From Pseudomonas sp. MYb118 (lineage in GTDB: Bacteria; Pseudomonadota; Gammaproteobacteria; Pseudomonadales; Pseudomonadaceae), in contig NZ_JBFRXN010000001.1 of assembly GCF_040947875.1 (NCBI RefSeq), positions 310,001 through 374,000 on the forward strand: 64,000 bases of DNA, given 5' to 3'. Under the pieces are notes generated by a model. The model was not told where the DNA came from. It was given only the letters and a program-made list of their open reading frames with translations, and searched no databases. Below, piece after piece: positions 28,616 through 37,312 of the stretch. Within the stretch, counting starts at the first letter, position 1. Each line of letters starts with the position of its first letter. A program made the position numbers and the translations under genes.

Positions 28616-29994
28616 ATCACCCGGGAAAAACGCTGGCGGTTCTGCTGATCCAGATAGGCGTCGAACACCATGCACACCGAGCGCACCAGCAGGCGTCCGG
28701 CGGGTAAGACGGTGATGCGTTCATCGCTCAACTCAAGCAGGCCATCCTGGGCCATGCCTTGCAACTGCGGCCACAACGGCGCGAAGTAAGCGCGGAAGTC
28801 GATGTTGAAAGCCTTCTCGATGACGGCAAATTCCAGCTCGAAACTGCAGATCAATTGCTGGATCACGGCGCGGCGCACGCGGTCGTCGCGGGTGCACAGC
28901 AGGCCGCGGTTGGTGGCCAGTTGTGCCGAAGCCAGGGTGCTCTGGTACTGATTCAGGTCGCTGCTGTTCTGGCAGTACAGGTCGCCGATCTGGCTGATCG
29001 CTGATACGCCCAGGCCAATCAGGTCGCAATGGCCGTGGGTGGTATAGCCCTGGAAGTTGCGTTGCAGTGTCGATTCTTCCTGGGCGATGGCCAGTTCATC
29101 GTCGGGCAGGGCGAAGTGGTCCATGCCGATGTAGCGGTAGCCGGCCCGGGTCAGTTGCTCGATGGTCTGCTGGAGCATTTCCAGTTTCTGCGCCGGTGTT
29201 GGCAGCTCGTCGCTGTTGATGCGTCGCTGTGGCATGAAGCGTTCCGGCAGGTGCGCATAGTTGAACACCGAAAGGCGATCGGGTTGCAGGCTGATGACTT
29301 CTTCGACGGTGCGGGCGAAATGTTCCGGGGTCTGCTTGGGCAGGCCGTAGATCAGGTCGATGTTGATCGAGCGAAATTGCAGGGTCCGCGCCGCTTCGAT
29401 CACCGCGCGGGTTTCATCCAGGCTTTGCAGGCGATTGACCGCCCGTTGCACCGACGGGTCGAGGTCCTGCACACCGATACTGACCCGGTTGAAGCCCAAC
29501 TCGCGCAGCAGGCCCATGGTCGACCAGTCGGCTTCGCGCGGGTCGATCTCGATACCGTAGTCGCCGCTGTCGTCGTCCAGCAGGTTGAAGCTCTTGCGCA
29601 ACTGGGCCATCAGTTGGCGCAGCTCGTCATGGCTTAAAAAGGTCGGCGTACCGCCGCCGAAATGCAGTTGCTCGACAGTCTGCCCGGGGTCGAGGTGGCA
29701 GGCGATCAACTGGATTTCCTGCTCCAGGCGTTGCAGGTAGGGCAGGGCGCGTCCGCGGTCCTTGGTGATGACCTTGTTGCAGGCGCAGTAGTAGCAAATG
29801 TTCGCGCAGAACGGGATGTGCACGTACAGCGACAGCGGGCGCAGGGCCTTGCGGCTTTCTCGCAGAGCGTGGAACAGGTCGAAGGTGCCGACGTGCCCGT
29901 CGAACTGTACGGCGGTGGGGTAGGAGGTGTAGCGCGGTCCCGCCAGGTCGTAACGGCGGATCAGGTCGGTATCCCAACGAATGTCGTCGAGCAT
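28612..29994 (-). CDS. hemN: Oxygen-independent coproporphyrinogen III oxidase
   Basis: A radical-SAM enzyme converting coproporphyrinogen III to protoporphyrinogen IX without oxygen, supplying haem for cbb3 oxidase under low oxygen. It is 460 residues from ATG 29994 (an adjacent in-frame ATG at 29997 is equally possible). The cluster motif is CANICYYCACN (about 62-72) with the extra Cys typical of HemN. HFGGGTPTFLS and the C-terminal HemN domain (DGLLELSDERITVLPAGRLL) are present. A perfect Anr box lies upstream. Confidence 0.96.
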   Translation of the reverse strand: MLDDIRWDTDLIRRYDLAGPRYTSYPTAVQFDGHVGTFDLFHALRESRKALRPLSLYVHIPFCANICYYCACNKVITKDRGRALPYLQRLEQEIQLIACHLDPGQTVEQLHFGGGTPTFLSHDELRQLMAQLRKSFNLLDDDSGDYGIEIDPREADWSTMGLLRELGFNRVSIGVQDLDPSVQRAVNRLQSLDETRAVIEAARTLQFRSINIDLIYGLPKQTPEHFARTVEEVISLQPDRLSVFNYAHLPERFMPQRRINSDELPTPAQKLEMLQQTIEQLTRAGYRYIGMDHFALPDDELAIAQEESTLQRNFQGYTTHGHCDLIGLGVSAISQIGDLYCQNSSDLNQYQSTLASAQLATNRGLLCTRDDRVRRAVIQQLICSFELEFAVIEKAFNIDFRAYFAPLWPQLQGMAQDGLLELSDERITVLPAGRLLVRSVCMVFDAYLDQQNRQRFSRVI

Positions 29995-30059
29995 CATGCG
30001 GGCATTCCCCGGATAGGCTAGCAGTGCTGCGAGTCTATGGGGTGCGGCGTTGGGGCATC

Positions 30060-30073
30060 TTGATTTGCATCAA
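30060..30073. promoter_or_regulatory. Anr box of hemN
   Basis: TTGATTTGCATCAA, both half-sites identical to the FNR/Anr consensus. On the minus strand a -10-like TAGACT (30037-30032) predicts a start near 30025, placing the box centre at -41.5, the class II activator position. The 5' leader to the hemN ATG would be about 30 nt. Confidence 0.85.
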
Positions 30074-30119
30074 CGCGAGGTATTCGGGTGGCGCAGGGTT
30101 CATCGCGTTGCGGTCAACG

Positions 30120-30803
30120 CTAATGCCCCATCAACCAATGCTGATGCGGCCCTGGCAGGGTCCAGATGCCGAACAGGATCACCAGCAGGCCACCGGTCAT
30201 GCGCACGCTGCGCTTGCGCAGCAGCGCCGTGACCCGTTCCGCCGCCAGTCCGGTGGCCAGCAGCACCGGCCAGGTGCCCAGGCCGAAGGCGAGCATCAGC
30301 AACGCACTGTCCAGGGCATTGCCCTGGCTCGCCGACCACAGCAGCGTGCTGTAAACCAGCCCGCACGGCAGCCAGCCCCACAGCGCGCCCAGCAACAGGG
30401 CGCGGGGCAGACTGGACACCGGCAGCAGTTTGTTCGCCACCGGCTGGATATGCCGCCACAGACCGCGGCCCAGGCTTTCGATGCGGGTCAGGCCGCTCCA
30501 CCAGCCGGCGAGGTACAGGCCCATGGCGATCAGCAACAGCCCGGCGAGGACGCGCATGAACGTTGCCGCCGGGCTATTGGACACCGCCCAGCCCGCCAGG
30601 CCGATCAACAGGCCGGCGCTGGCGTAGCTGAGGATGCGCCCCAGGTTGTACGCCAGCAGCAGGCGGAAACGCCGGCTGCGTTGCTCCTTGGGGATGGCCA
30701 GGGTCAACGCACCCATCAGGCCGCCGCACATGCCCAGGCAATGGCCGCCGCCCAACAGGCCGAGGATCACCGCCGACACCAGCAGAGGGGCCAGTTCAAG
30801 CAT
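30120..30803 (-). CDS. Sulfite exporter TauE/SafE-family membrane protein of the cco cluster
   Basis: A 227-residue inner-membrane protein with about six hydrophobic helices. The conserved GLLGGGHCLGMCGGLMGAL near the N-terminus and WGWLPCGLVYSTLLW later contain paired Cys/Gly signatures of this family, which is regularly found next to ccoGHIS. It overlaps ccoS by 8 nt (translational coupling), so it belongs to the same operon. A role in copper handling or cytochrome maturation is inferred from linkage; sulfite export is only the family name. Confidence 0.85.
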   Translation of the reverse strand: MLELAPLLVSAVILGLLGGGHCLGMCGGLMGALTLAIPKEQRSRRFRLLLAYNLGRILSYASAGLLIGLAGWAVSNSPAATFMRVLAGLLLIAMGLYLAGWWSGLTRIESLGRGLWRHIQPVANKLLPVSSLPRALLLGALWGWLPCGLVYSTLLWSASQGNALDSALLMLAFGLGTWPVLLATGLAAERVTALLRKRSVRMTGGLLVILFGIWTLPGPHQHWLMGH

Positions 30804-31011
30804 GCGGCGGCGCCTTGTCGTCCGGCCTGGCCTGATCCTTGGCTTCGTCCACGGCGGCGGTGTGGTTCGGGTCCTGGTCGTCGAACAGGATGCTGTGGGC
30901 CGGGCCGTCGAGGTCGTCGTACTGGCCGCTGTCGACGGCCCAGAAGAAGATGTAGATCGCGATGCCGACGATCAGCAGCGCGGCCGGAATCATCACGTAG
31001 AGAGCTGGCAT
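30796..31011 (-). CDS. ccoS: cbb3 oxidase maturation protein CcoS
   Basis: A 71-residue single-pass membrane protein needed for incorporation of haem b and copper into CcoN. The N-terminal helix (ALYVMIPAALLIVGIAIYIF) is followed by FWAVDSGQYDDLDGPAHSIL, the family signature, and an acidic tail. It starts 25 nt after the ccoI stop and overlaps the TauE/SafE gene. Confidence 0.93.
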   Translation of the reverse strand: MPALYVMIPAALLIVGIAIYIFFWAVDSGQYDDLDGPAHSILFDDQDPNHTAAVDEAKDQARPDDKAPPHA

Positions 31012-31036
31012 GGTTGAGGCTCCATGCCCGCGCGGC

Positions 31037-33487
31037 TCAGGCCGGCAGCGGGCGGGTTTCTGGCGTGGCGCTGACGGCCGCCGTATTCGGCAGGCGTGTC
31101 AGGCGCAGGGCATTGAGCACCACGACCAACGAACTGATGGACATGCCGACGGCGGCCCACACCGGCGTGATCCAGCCGAGGGCAGCGAACGGCAACATGA
31201 GGCCATTGTACAGCGCGGCCCACAGCAGGTTTTCGACAATGATCCGCCGGGTCCGCCGGGCCAGGCTGAAAGCCTGCACCAAGGCGTCGAGACGGTTGGA
31301 CAGCAGCACGGCGTCGGCGCTGGTTTTCGCCAGGTCCGTGGCAGAACCCATCGCCACACTGATGTCGGCAGCAGCCAGTACCGGTACATCGTTGACCCCG
31401 TCGCCGAGCATCAGCACCTTGCGGCCTTCCTTGTGCAACTGTTGCAGCACTTGCAGCTTGTCGTCGGGGCGCAGGCCGGCGCGGGCTTCGTCGATGCCCA
31501 GCTCAGCCGCGACGCTGGCGACCATCGGCGAGCTGTCGCCCGACAGCAGCAGCGTACGCCAGCCACGCGCCTTGCACGCGGCGATCAGCGCCGGGGCGTC
31601 GTCGCGCAGGCGGTCGTCGAGGACGAACCACGCCAGGGGGCCGCTGGCATCTCCCAGCAACAGCCATTGCCCGGCTTCCTCGGGCATCGGCGGCGCGACG
31701 GCGCCGCTGAGGGCGCAGACAAACGCCGGCTGGCCGATGCGCAGCCGCTGTTCGCCGACCAGGCCTTCAAGGCCCAGGCCCGGCGTACTGTGGACTTCCT
31801 CGGCCGCCAGTGGCGCACGGCCAAAGGCCCGGGCGATCGGGTGTTCGGAGCGGTTCTCCAGGGCGGCGGCGAGGCTCAGGCACTGATCGCTGCTCAGGGT
31901 GCCGAGGGGGCGGATCGCCCGCAGTGCCAGGCGGCCTTCGGTGAGCGTGCCGGTCTTGTCGAAAATCACCGTGTCGATCTGGTTCAGGCCTTCGAGCACG
32001 TGACCACGGGTCAGCAACAGGCCGAGCTTGTGCAGGGTGCCGGTGGCCGCGGTGAGCGCGGTAGGGGTGGCGAGTGACAGGGCGCAAGGACAGGTTGCTA
32101 CGACCATCGCCAGGACGATCCAGAACGCACGCGAGGAGTCCAGCTCCCACCAGACTACGCCGATCACCGCCGAGGCGATTAGCGACAGCAGCAGGAACCA
32201 CTGCGCGGCGCGGTCGGCGATCTCGGCCAGGCGGGGTTTTTCCGACTGGGCGCGATCCAGCAGGCGGACGATGGCGGACAGGCGGGTGTCATGGCCGAGG
32301 GCGAGCACCTCGACGGTCAGCGCGCCTTCGACGTTCAGCGTGCCGGCGGTGACCGCATCACCCGGCCGGCGCGGCTGCGGCAGGTATTCCCCGGTCAGCA
32401 GGGACTCGTCGATGCTCGACTGGCCGTCAAGGATCCTGCCGTCGGCCGGGAGCACGGCGCCAGGGTGCACCAGCACCTGATCGCCAATCCGCAGCTCGCT
32501 GAGCAGGATGCGCTCGCTCTGGCCGTCCTCCATCAGGCGCAGGCACGAGGCCGGCAGCAAATTGACCAATTGCGCGGTAGCGGCGGCGGTGCGTTCGCGG
32601 GCGCGGCGTTCCAGATAGCGCCCGGCCAGCAGGAACAGGGCAAACATGCCGACGGTGTCGAAGTACAGCTCGCCGACCCCGGTGATCGCGGTCCAGATCC
32701 CGGCGAGGTAGGCGCAGCCAATCGCCAGCGACACCGAAACGTCCATGGTCAGGTGGCGGGTGCGCAAGTCGCGCATCGCACCCTTGAAGAACGGTGCGCA
32801 GCTGTAGAACACGATGGGCGTGGTCAGGAACATCGCCACCCAGCGCAGGATGGTGTGCAGCTCGGGGCTCAGGTCGATGTTGAATTCCGGCCAGGTGGCC
32901 ATGGTCGCCATCATTGCCTGGAACCACAGCAGGCCGGCCACGCCGAGCTGGCGCAGGGCCAGGCGATTCTCGCTGGCCAGTTGCTCGCTGGCACGGTCGG
33001 GTTGATAAGGGTGGGCGGCGTAACCGATGTGACGCAGCCCGCTGAGCATCTGGCTCAACGGCAATTGTGCATCGGCCCAGCGCACATGCAGGCGATGGTT
33101 GGACAGGTTCAGGCGCGCCTCGGCGACCGCCGGCAAGCTGCGCAGGTGCTTCTCGATCAACCAGCCGCAGGCGGCGCAACTGATGCCTTCCATCAACAGC
33201 GTGGTTTCGGCCAGATCGCCCTCGTGACGCACGAACGGTTTCTGTACATCGGCGCGATCGTACAGCGCCAGTTCATCGACCAGTTGCACCGGCAGGGCTT
33301 CGGGGTTGGCCGAGGCCTCGCTGCGATGCTGGTAATAGCTTTCCAGCCCGCCGGCGACAATGGCCTGGGCCACGGCCTGGCAACCCGGGCAGCAGAACTC
33401 GCGGGTTTCGTCCAGGACAACGGCGGTGAAGCGGCTGCCGGTCGGGACCGGCAGGGCGCAGTGGTAGCAGGCAAGGGGATTGGTCAT
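31037..33487 (-). CDS. ccoI: Copper-translocating P1B-type ATPase CcoI (FixI)
   Basis: An 816-residue inner-membrane ATPase that exports Cu(I) for assembly of the CuB centre of cbb3 oxidase. The N-terminal Cys-rich region has CYHCALP and FCCPGCQAV; a heavy-metal-associated domain has GISCAACGW (about 105-113). The membrane part has the ion-channel CPC (ATCPCALSLATP), the actuator TGE (LLTGEY), phosphorylation DKTGT and the hinge GDGVNDVPVL. Part of ccoGHIS; a REP pair separates it from ccoH. Confidence 0.95.
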   Translation of the reverse strand: MTNPLACYHCALPVPTGSRFTAVVLDETREFCCPGCQAVAQAIVAGGLESYYQHRSEASANPEALPVQLVDELALYDRADVQKPFVRHEGDLAETTLLMEGISCAACGWLIEKHLRSLPAVAEARLNLSNHRLHVRWADAQLPLSQMLSGLRHIGYAAHPYQPDRASEQLASENRLALRQLGVAGLLWFQAMMATMATWPEFNIDLSPELHTILRWVAMFLTTPIVFYSCAPFFKGAMRDLRTRHLTMDVSVSLAIGCAYLAGIWTAITGVGELYFDTVGMFALFLLAGRYLERRARERTAAATAQLVNLLPASCLRLMEDGQSERILLSELRIGDQVLVHPGAVLPADGRILDGQSSIDESLLTGEYLPQPRRPGDAVTAGTLNVEGALTVEVLALGHDTRLSAIVRLLDRAQSEKPRLAEIADRAAQWFLLLSLIASAVIGVVWWELDSSRAFWIVLAMVVATCPCALSLATPTALTAATGTLHKLGLLLTRGHVLEGLNQIDTVIFDKTGTLTEGRLALRAIRPLGTLSSDQCLSLAAALENRSEHPIARAFGRAPLAAEEVHSTPGLGLEGLVGEQRLRIGQPAFVCALSGAVAPPMPEEAGQWLLLGDASGPLAWFVLDDRLRDDAPALIAACKARGWRTLLLSGDSSPMVASVAAELGIDEARAGLRPDDKLQVLQQLHKEGRKVLMLGDGVNDVPVLAAADISVAMGSATDLAKTSADAVLLSNRLDALVQAFSLARRTRRIIVENLLWAALYNGLMLPFAALGWITPVWAAVGMSISSLVVVLNALRLTRLPNTAAVSATPETRPLPA

Positions 33488-33516
33488 GGGGGATCTATAT
33501 AATTCTTGAGGCCCTC

Positions 33517-33582
33517 ATCGCGAGCAGGCTCGCTCCCACATTTGATCGCGTTCCAAATTGTGGGAGCGAGCCTGCTCGCGAT
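33517..33582. repeat. REP pair inside the ccoGHIS operon
   Basis: Canonical arms with a short spacer between the ccoH stop and the ccoI start, both minus-strand genes. The transcribed hairpin could reduce downstream ccoI/ccoS expression relative to ccoGH. Confidence 0.9.
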
Positions 33583-33597
33583 GCGCGAAGCGCGACT

Positions 33598-34137
33598 TTA
33601 CTTCTTCAGGTCTTCGGCACCCTGCAACGGCTCGTCACCCAGCAGCAGATCCTTCTCATGGTTGACCTGTTCTTCCTCGAACATGCGCCAGGTCTTGTCA
33701 CCTTCCACACCCAGCAACTCGACGAAGCGGCGACCTTCGATCTTGTCGCTCAACTGGCCGATGTAGCGGCCCTGTTCGGTTTCGCTGCGGGTGAGGGTGA
33801 TCTTGCGATCCTTCTCCGGCTGGGTCGGCGAGATCAGGTTCAGTTCCAGGCTTTTCGGCTGGCTGTTGCCCGTCAGGCGCAGGTCGACTTCGCCGGTGAC
33901 GTCATCCAGGTGCACGCTGGCGCGCATCAGCAGGGTTTGCGCCAGCAGTTCGCGGTCCAGGGAGCGGTTGATGCCCTTGCCGGCCTCGTAGTAGTTGTCG
34001 TTGACCAGGTTGTCCGGGTTGTTCACCGCGATCGTCACCATGGACAGGGTCAGTGTCACCGAACAGGCGAGGATACCGATGATGATCCATGGCCAAAGGT
34101 GCTTGTACCAAGGGCTTGCGGCGTTTGCTGCGGGCAT
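33598..34137 (-). CDS. ccoH: cbb3 oxidase assembly protein CcoH (FixH)
   Basis: A 179-residue protein with one N-terminal transmembrane helix (LWPWIIIGILACSVTLTLSM) and a periplasmic domain beginning VNNPDNLVNDNYYEAGKGIN, the FixH signature. It interacts with the oxidase during assembly. I chose the ATG at 34137 (MPAANAASPWYKHLWPW) over the one at 34152, since the latter lies against the ccoG stop and adds only MREVN. It follows ccoG by 11 nt. Confidence 0.92.
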   Translation of the reverse strand: MPAANAASPWYKHLWPWIIIGILACSVTLTLSMVTIAVNNPDNLVNDNYYEAGKGINRSLDRELLAQTLLMRASVHLDDVTGEVDLRLTGNSQPKSLELNLISPTQPEKDRKITLTRSETEQGRYIGQLSDKIEGRRFVELLGVEGDKTWRMFEEEQVNHEKDLLLGDEPLQGAEDLKK

Positions 34138-34148
34138 GTTCACTTCTC

Positions 34149-35561
34149 TCAACGAATTTGTGGGCCGATGAATCGGCTCTTGGCTTCAACGTGGACGCTC
34201 TCGTCATCGGCGTCCCTGAGGATGAATTTCACCTCGTTGGTGCTCGACGGCAGTTGTTCCGGGGCCATGGACAGCTCCACCGGCTGGCTGACGATATCAC
34301 CTGCGACGACCTTGATTTCGCGACGGCCTTGCAGTTTCAGGTCCGGCAGGCCGCTGGCTTCGAGCACATAGGTATGGTCGCGTTGATCCTTGTTCATGAT
34401 CTTCAGGCTGTAGACGTTTTCGATCCGCCCTTCGGCGTTCTCGCGGTAGAGCACGCGGTCCTTGCTGACGTCGAAGCCTACCAGCGAGCGAGTGGCGAAA
34501 GCGGCGATCAGCAGGCCGATCATCGCCAGCAACACCACGGCATAGCCGATCAGGCGCGGCCGGAACATGTGGGTCTTCTGGCCCGACAGGTTGTGTTCGG
34601 TGGTGTAGCTGATCAGGCCACGCGGGTAGTCCATCTTGTCCATGATCGCATCGCAGGCGTCGATGCAGGCGGCGCAACCCACGCACTCGACCTGCAGGCC
34701 GTCGCGGATGTCGATACCGGTCGGGCACACTTGTACGCACATGGTGCAGTCGATGCAGTCACCCAGGCCCTGGGCCTTGTAGTCCGCGCCTTTCTTGCGC
34801 GGACCACGGCTTTCGCCACGGCGCGGATCGTAGGAGATGATCAGGGTGTCCTTGTCGAACATCACGCTCTGGAAGCGGGCGTAAGGGCACATGTAAATGC
34901 ACACCTGTTCACGCAGCCAGCCGGCGTTGCCATAAGTGGCCAGGGTGAAGAAACCGACCCAGAAATACGACCAGCCATCCGCATCGCCGGTGAAGAAGTC
35001 CACCACCAGTTCGCGAATCGGCGAGAAGTAGCCCACGAACGTCATGCCAGTGACGAAACCGATGAGAATCCACATCCCATGCTTGGCGAACTTGCGCATG
35101 AACTTGTTGGCGCTCATTGGCGCCTTGTCCAGCTTGATGCGCTGGTTGCGATCACCCTCGGTGACCTTTTCGCACCACATGAAAATCCAGGTCCAGACGA
35201 ATTGCGGGCAGGAATAACCGCACCAGACGCGACCGGCATAAACGGTGATGAAGAACAGGCCGAAAGCGCTGACGATCAGGATGCCGGACAACAGGATGAA
35301 ATCCTGGGGCCAGATGGTCGCGCCGAAGATGAAGAATTTGCGCTCCGGCAGGTTCCACCAGACCGCCTGGTGGCCGGCCCAATTCAGCCAGACCGTACCG
35401 AAGTACAACAGAAACAGGAACGCGCCACCGATGATTCGCAGGTTGCGAAACAGACCGGTGAAGGCGCGGTTATAGATTTTTTCTCGAGAGGCATAAAGGT
35501 CTACGCTTTTGTCCGCTTTGGCGGGTGGCGTAACGTCGTGTACCGGAATCTTATTGCTCAT
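34149..35561 (-). CDS. ccoG: CcoG (FixG/RdxA) iron-sulfur membrane protein
   Basis: A 470-residue inner-membrane protein proposed to reduce Cu(II) to Cu(I) for cbb3 assembly. Several transmembrane helices carry CGYSCPQFVWTW; two [4Fe-4S] motifs are CIDCTMCVQVCPTGIDIRDG and CVGCAACIDACD (about 255-300). A C-terminal immunoglobulin-like domain (FixG_C) follows. Start ATG at 35561 (MSNKIPVHDV); an in-frame ATG at 35570 is possible. First gene of ccoGHIS; a one-mismatch Anr box lies about 150 bp upstream. Confidence 0.94.
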   Translation of the reverse strand: MSNKIPVHDVTPPAKADKSVDLYASREKIYNRAFTGLFRNLRIIGGAFLFLLYFGTVWLNWAGHQAVWWNLPERKFFIFGATIWPQDFILLSGILIVSAFGLFFITVYAGRVWCGYSCPQFVWTWIFMWCEKVTEGDRNQRIKLDKAPMSANKFMRKFAKHGMWILIGFVTGMTFVGYFSPIRELVVDFFTGDADGWSYFWVGFFTLATYGNAGWLREQVCIYMCPYARFQSVMFDKDTLIISYDPRRGESRGPRKKGADYKAQGLGDCIDCTMCVQVCPTGIDIRDGLQVECVGCAACIDACDAIMDKMDYPRGLISYTTEHNLSGQKTHMFRPRLIGYAVVLLAMIGLLIAAFATRSLVGFDVSKDRVLYRENAEGRIENVYSLKIMNKDQRDHTYVLEASGLPDLKLQGRREIKVVAGDIVSQPVELSMAPEQLPSSTNEVKFILRDADDESVHVEAKSRFIGPQIR

Positions 35562-35714
35562 CGGTTGCATCCCACGGCAGTGGAGAAATGCCTCGGTCAG
35601 TACGTGCCGACCGCGGTCAAAAAGGGCGTGTTGCAGTGGCGCAATGATACCCCTGTAGCTCTACCACAAGGGTGCGACCATTGGTCACGTTGGTGGAAAT
35701 GAACTGACAGTGTA

Positions 35715-35728
35715 ATGACCTGTATCAA
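35715..35728. promoter_or_regulatory. Candidate Anr box upstream of ccoG (one mismatch)
   Basis: ATGACCTGTATCAA; on the minus strand TTGAT-ACAG-GTCAT. One half-site is perfect, the other deviates at the last base. It is 154 bp from the ccoG start. No well-placed -10 at the class II distance was seen. Confidence 0.5.
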
Positions 35729-35767
35729 TTGACTGGTGAAATTATGGACGGTTTTGCCGCTTCTCGT

Positions 35768-35925
35768 TCAATCGCTCCATGGGTTTATCAGGGGAACGCC
35801 ACTGGACTGAAAATCGTCGGTGTTGCGTGTAACCACGGTCAGGCCATGAACCAGTGCGGTGGCGGCGATCAGCGCGTCGCTTTCATTCGCGCGGTCCGGA
35901 ACATGCAAACGAGCACAGCGCAGTC
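35768..35925 (-). pseudogene. VapC-type PIN toxin, C-terminal remnant
   Basis: Minus-strand translation from about 35925 to the TGA at 35768 reads ARLHVPDRANESDALIAATA, then LVHGLTVVTRNTDDFQSSGV and PLINPWSD. This is the second half of a VapC/FitB PIN-domain RNase, with the DALIAATAL and VTRNTDDF acidic motifs. The N-terminal half, including the first catalytic Asp, is missing and there is no start codon. It overlaps the truncated antitoxin in another frame, so one deletion fused the two genes. Confidence 0.75.
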
Positions 35926-36054
35926 CTCAATGCTTAGCAGCACATGGGCCGGCCTGCCACGATCGGTGATGATTACCGGGCCCTGGCGCGTGGCTTTTTT
36001 GGCACTACTTGTTTCCTGGTTGAATTCACGACTGGAAAGGGTGGTGATGGTCAT
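35869..36054 (-). pseudogene. Phd/YefM-type antitoxin, truncated
   Basis: ATG 36054, preceded by GGAGGG. The first ~45 residues are a normal Phd/YefM N-terminus (MTITTLSSREFNQETSSAKK then PVIITDRGRPAHVLLSIEDC). The frame then enters toxin-coding DNA out of phase (VCMFRTARMKATR) and stops at 61 aa. The DNA-binding half might still be made, but the toxin-neutralising part is gone. Confidence 0.7.
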
Positions 36055-36216
36055 GCTGGCAACCCTCCGTCGTTACTGCGTTTGCAGCCTGTACGCCTTC
36101 CATCAAATAGATGAAATATGAATTGTTAATTTCAGGTTATTCGGAAGTTTGAGTTTTCAGTTGGCGTGGCATAAGTTGCTCTTTCGTAAATAACCAAATT
36201 ATGGAAACGGAATTCT

Positions 36217-37239
36217 ATGCTGTTAACTAAATACAGCAGGTCAATGGCTGGCCTGTTTTTATGCGCTAACTTGTACTCGGCAGGTGCCGCCTCAACCGGG
36301 TATTCACCTGCTCACCTGATTTTTACTTCGGACCCGCAGTTTCCCTGGACTGAAAACTCGGACAACGGTACCGATGAATCCGCCTCTGATCGCGACCGCC
36401 GCTCGCATTGGCTGATTGATAGCCAGTACTCGGATGTGGCGAACTTCCGATACAACTTCAGCCGTGATCCGGCGCATATCCCGGTGATGATCAATGGTGA
36501 CATGACGGCCTTCGGGCACGGCAAGGAGCGCGCAACCACGCAGGCGATTCTGGATAAACAGCTCGGTGGTGCCTATGACTACGGCCTGGGTAATCATGAT
36601 TATGAAAACAATATCAATGACTGCAGTTTCCCCGAAAACAATTGCGCGGCTGGAAGTATCATCGGGTTGAAGGAACGCTATTGGGGCAAACTCGATACGT
36701 TCGATTTGAAAGCGCGTAGCGAAGGCAGGACAAAAGTCTATTACGGCAGCCTTGCCTACTCGCGTTCCATGGGTGATGTTCATCTGGTGCAGTTGAATAA
36801 CGAACCGACTTATTCCGTGAACTTTTCTTCGGGGTTTCCCTTGAACAAGGTGAACTTCGAGATCGGCGATGCGCTGGATTGGCTCGAACGGGATCTGCGG
36901 CAGGCGCGCAACGAAGGCAAGATCATTGTGCTCAACATGCACAAGCCGGATGGCTGGAAGGGCGACGACAGGCAGATCGAGCGGTTTCGCGCGATGATCC
37001 AGCGCTATGGCGTAACGGCAGTGTTTGCCGGGCATCAGCATAGCCGTGCAGGCGAGTACTACGGCTGGAATCGACAGGAGTACTTTGGCGACGTGCCGGT
37101 GTTCCTCAGTGGCGGAGCTTCCAATCAGACTTACCTGATTGCCAGTTTTGCCCAGGATCGCAAGGCGCTGACGATCCATCAGGTCAATGGCAATAACTGG
37201 CCGAGTCGCAGCGAGCTCACGACGATACCGGTCAGGTGA
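36217..37239 (+). CDS. Secreted calcineurin-like metallophosphoesterase
   Basis: A 340-residue exported hydrolase with an N-terminal signal peptide (MAGLFLCANLYSAGA, cleavage near AGA|AS). Motifs of the two-metal phosphoesterase fold occur in order: TSDPQF (about 37), MINGDMTAFG (about 91), GNHDYE (about 122), LNMHKPDGW (about 245) and AGHQHSRAGEYYG (about 272). The upstream DNA is AT-rich and the gene interrupts an otherwise conserved ccoG-ccoP junction, with a relic TA locus on its left. Substrate unknown. Acquisition by transfer is inferred. Confidence 0.85.
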   Translation: MLLTKYSRSMAGLFLCANLYSAGAASTGYSPAHLIFTSDPQFPWTENSDNGTDESASDRDRRSHWLIDSQYSDVANFRYNFSRDPAHIPVMINGDMTAFGHGKERATTQAILDKQLGGAYDYGLGNHDYENNINDCSFPENNCAAGSIIGLKERYWGKLDTFDLKARSEGRTKVYYGSLAYSRSMGDVHLVQLNNEPTYSVNFSSGFPLNKVNFEIGDALDWLERDLRQARNEGKIIVLNMHKPDGWKGDDRQIERFRAMIQRYGVTAVFAGHQHSRAGEYYGWNRQEYFGDVPVFLSGGASNQTYLIASFAQDRKALTIHQVNGNNWPSRSELTTIPVR

Positions 37240-37262
37240 GCGATTATCCTGCGGCCCAAACG

Positions 37263-37295
37263 AAAACGGCCCCGTCACATGACGGGGCCGTTTTT
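37263..37295. terminator. Bidirectional terminator between phosphoesterase and ccoP1
   Basis: AAAACGGCCCCGTC (37263-37276), loop ACAT, GACGGGGCCGTTTTT (37281-37295): a perfect GC-rich stem flanked by A and T runs, serving two convergent genes. Confidence 0.9.
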
Positions 37296-37312
37296 GTGTA
37301 GCAGGCGTTGCC

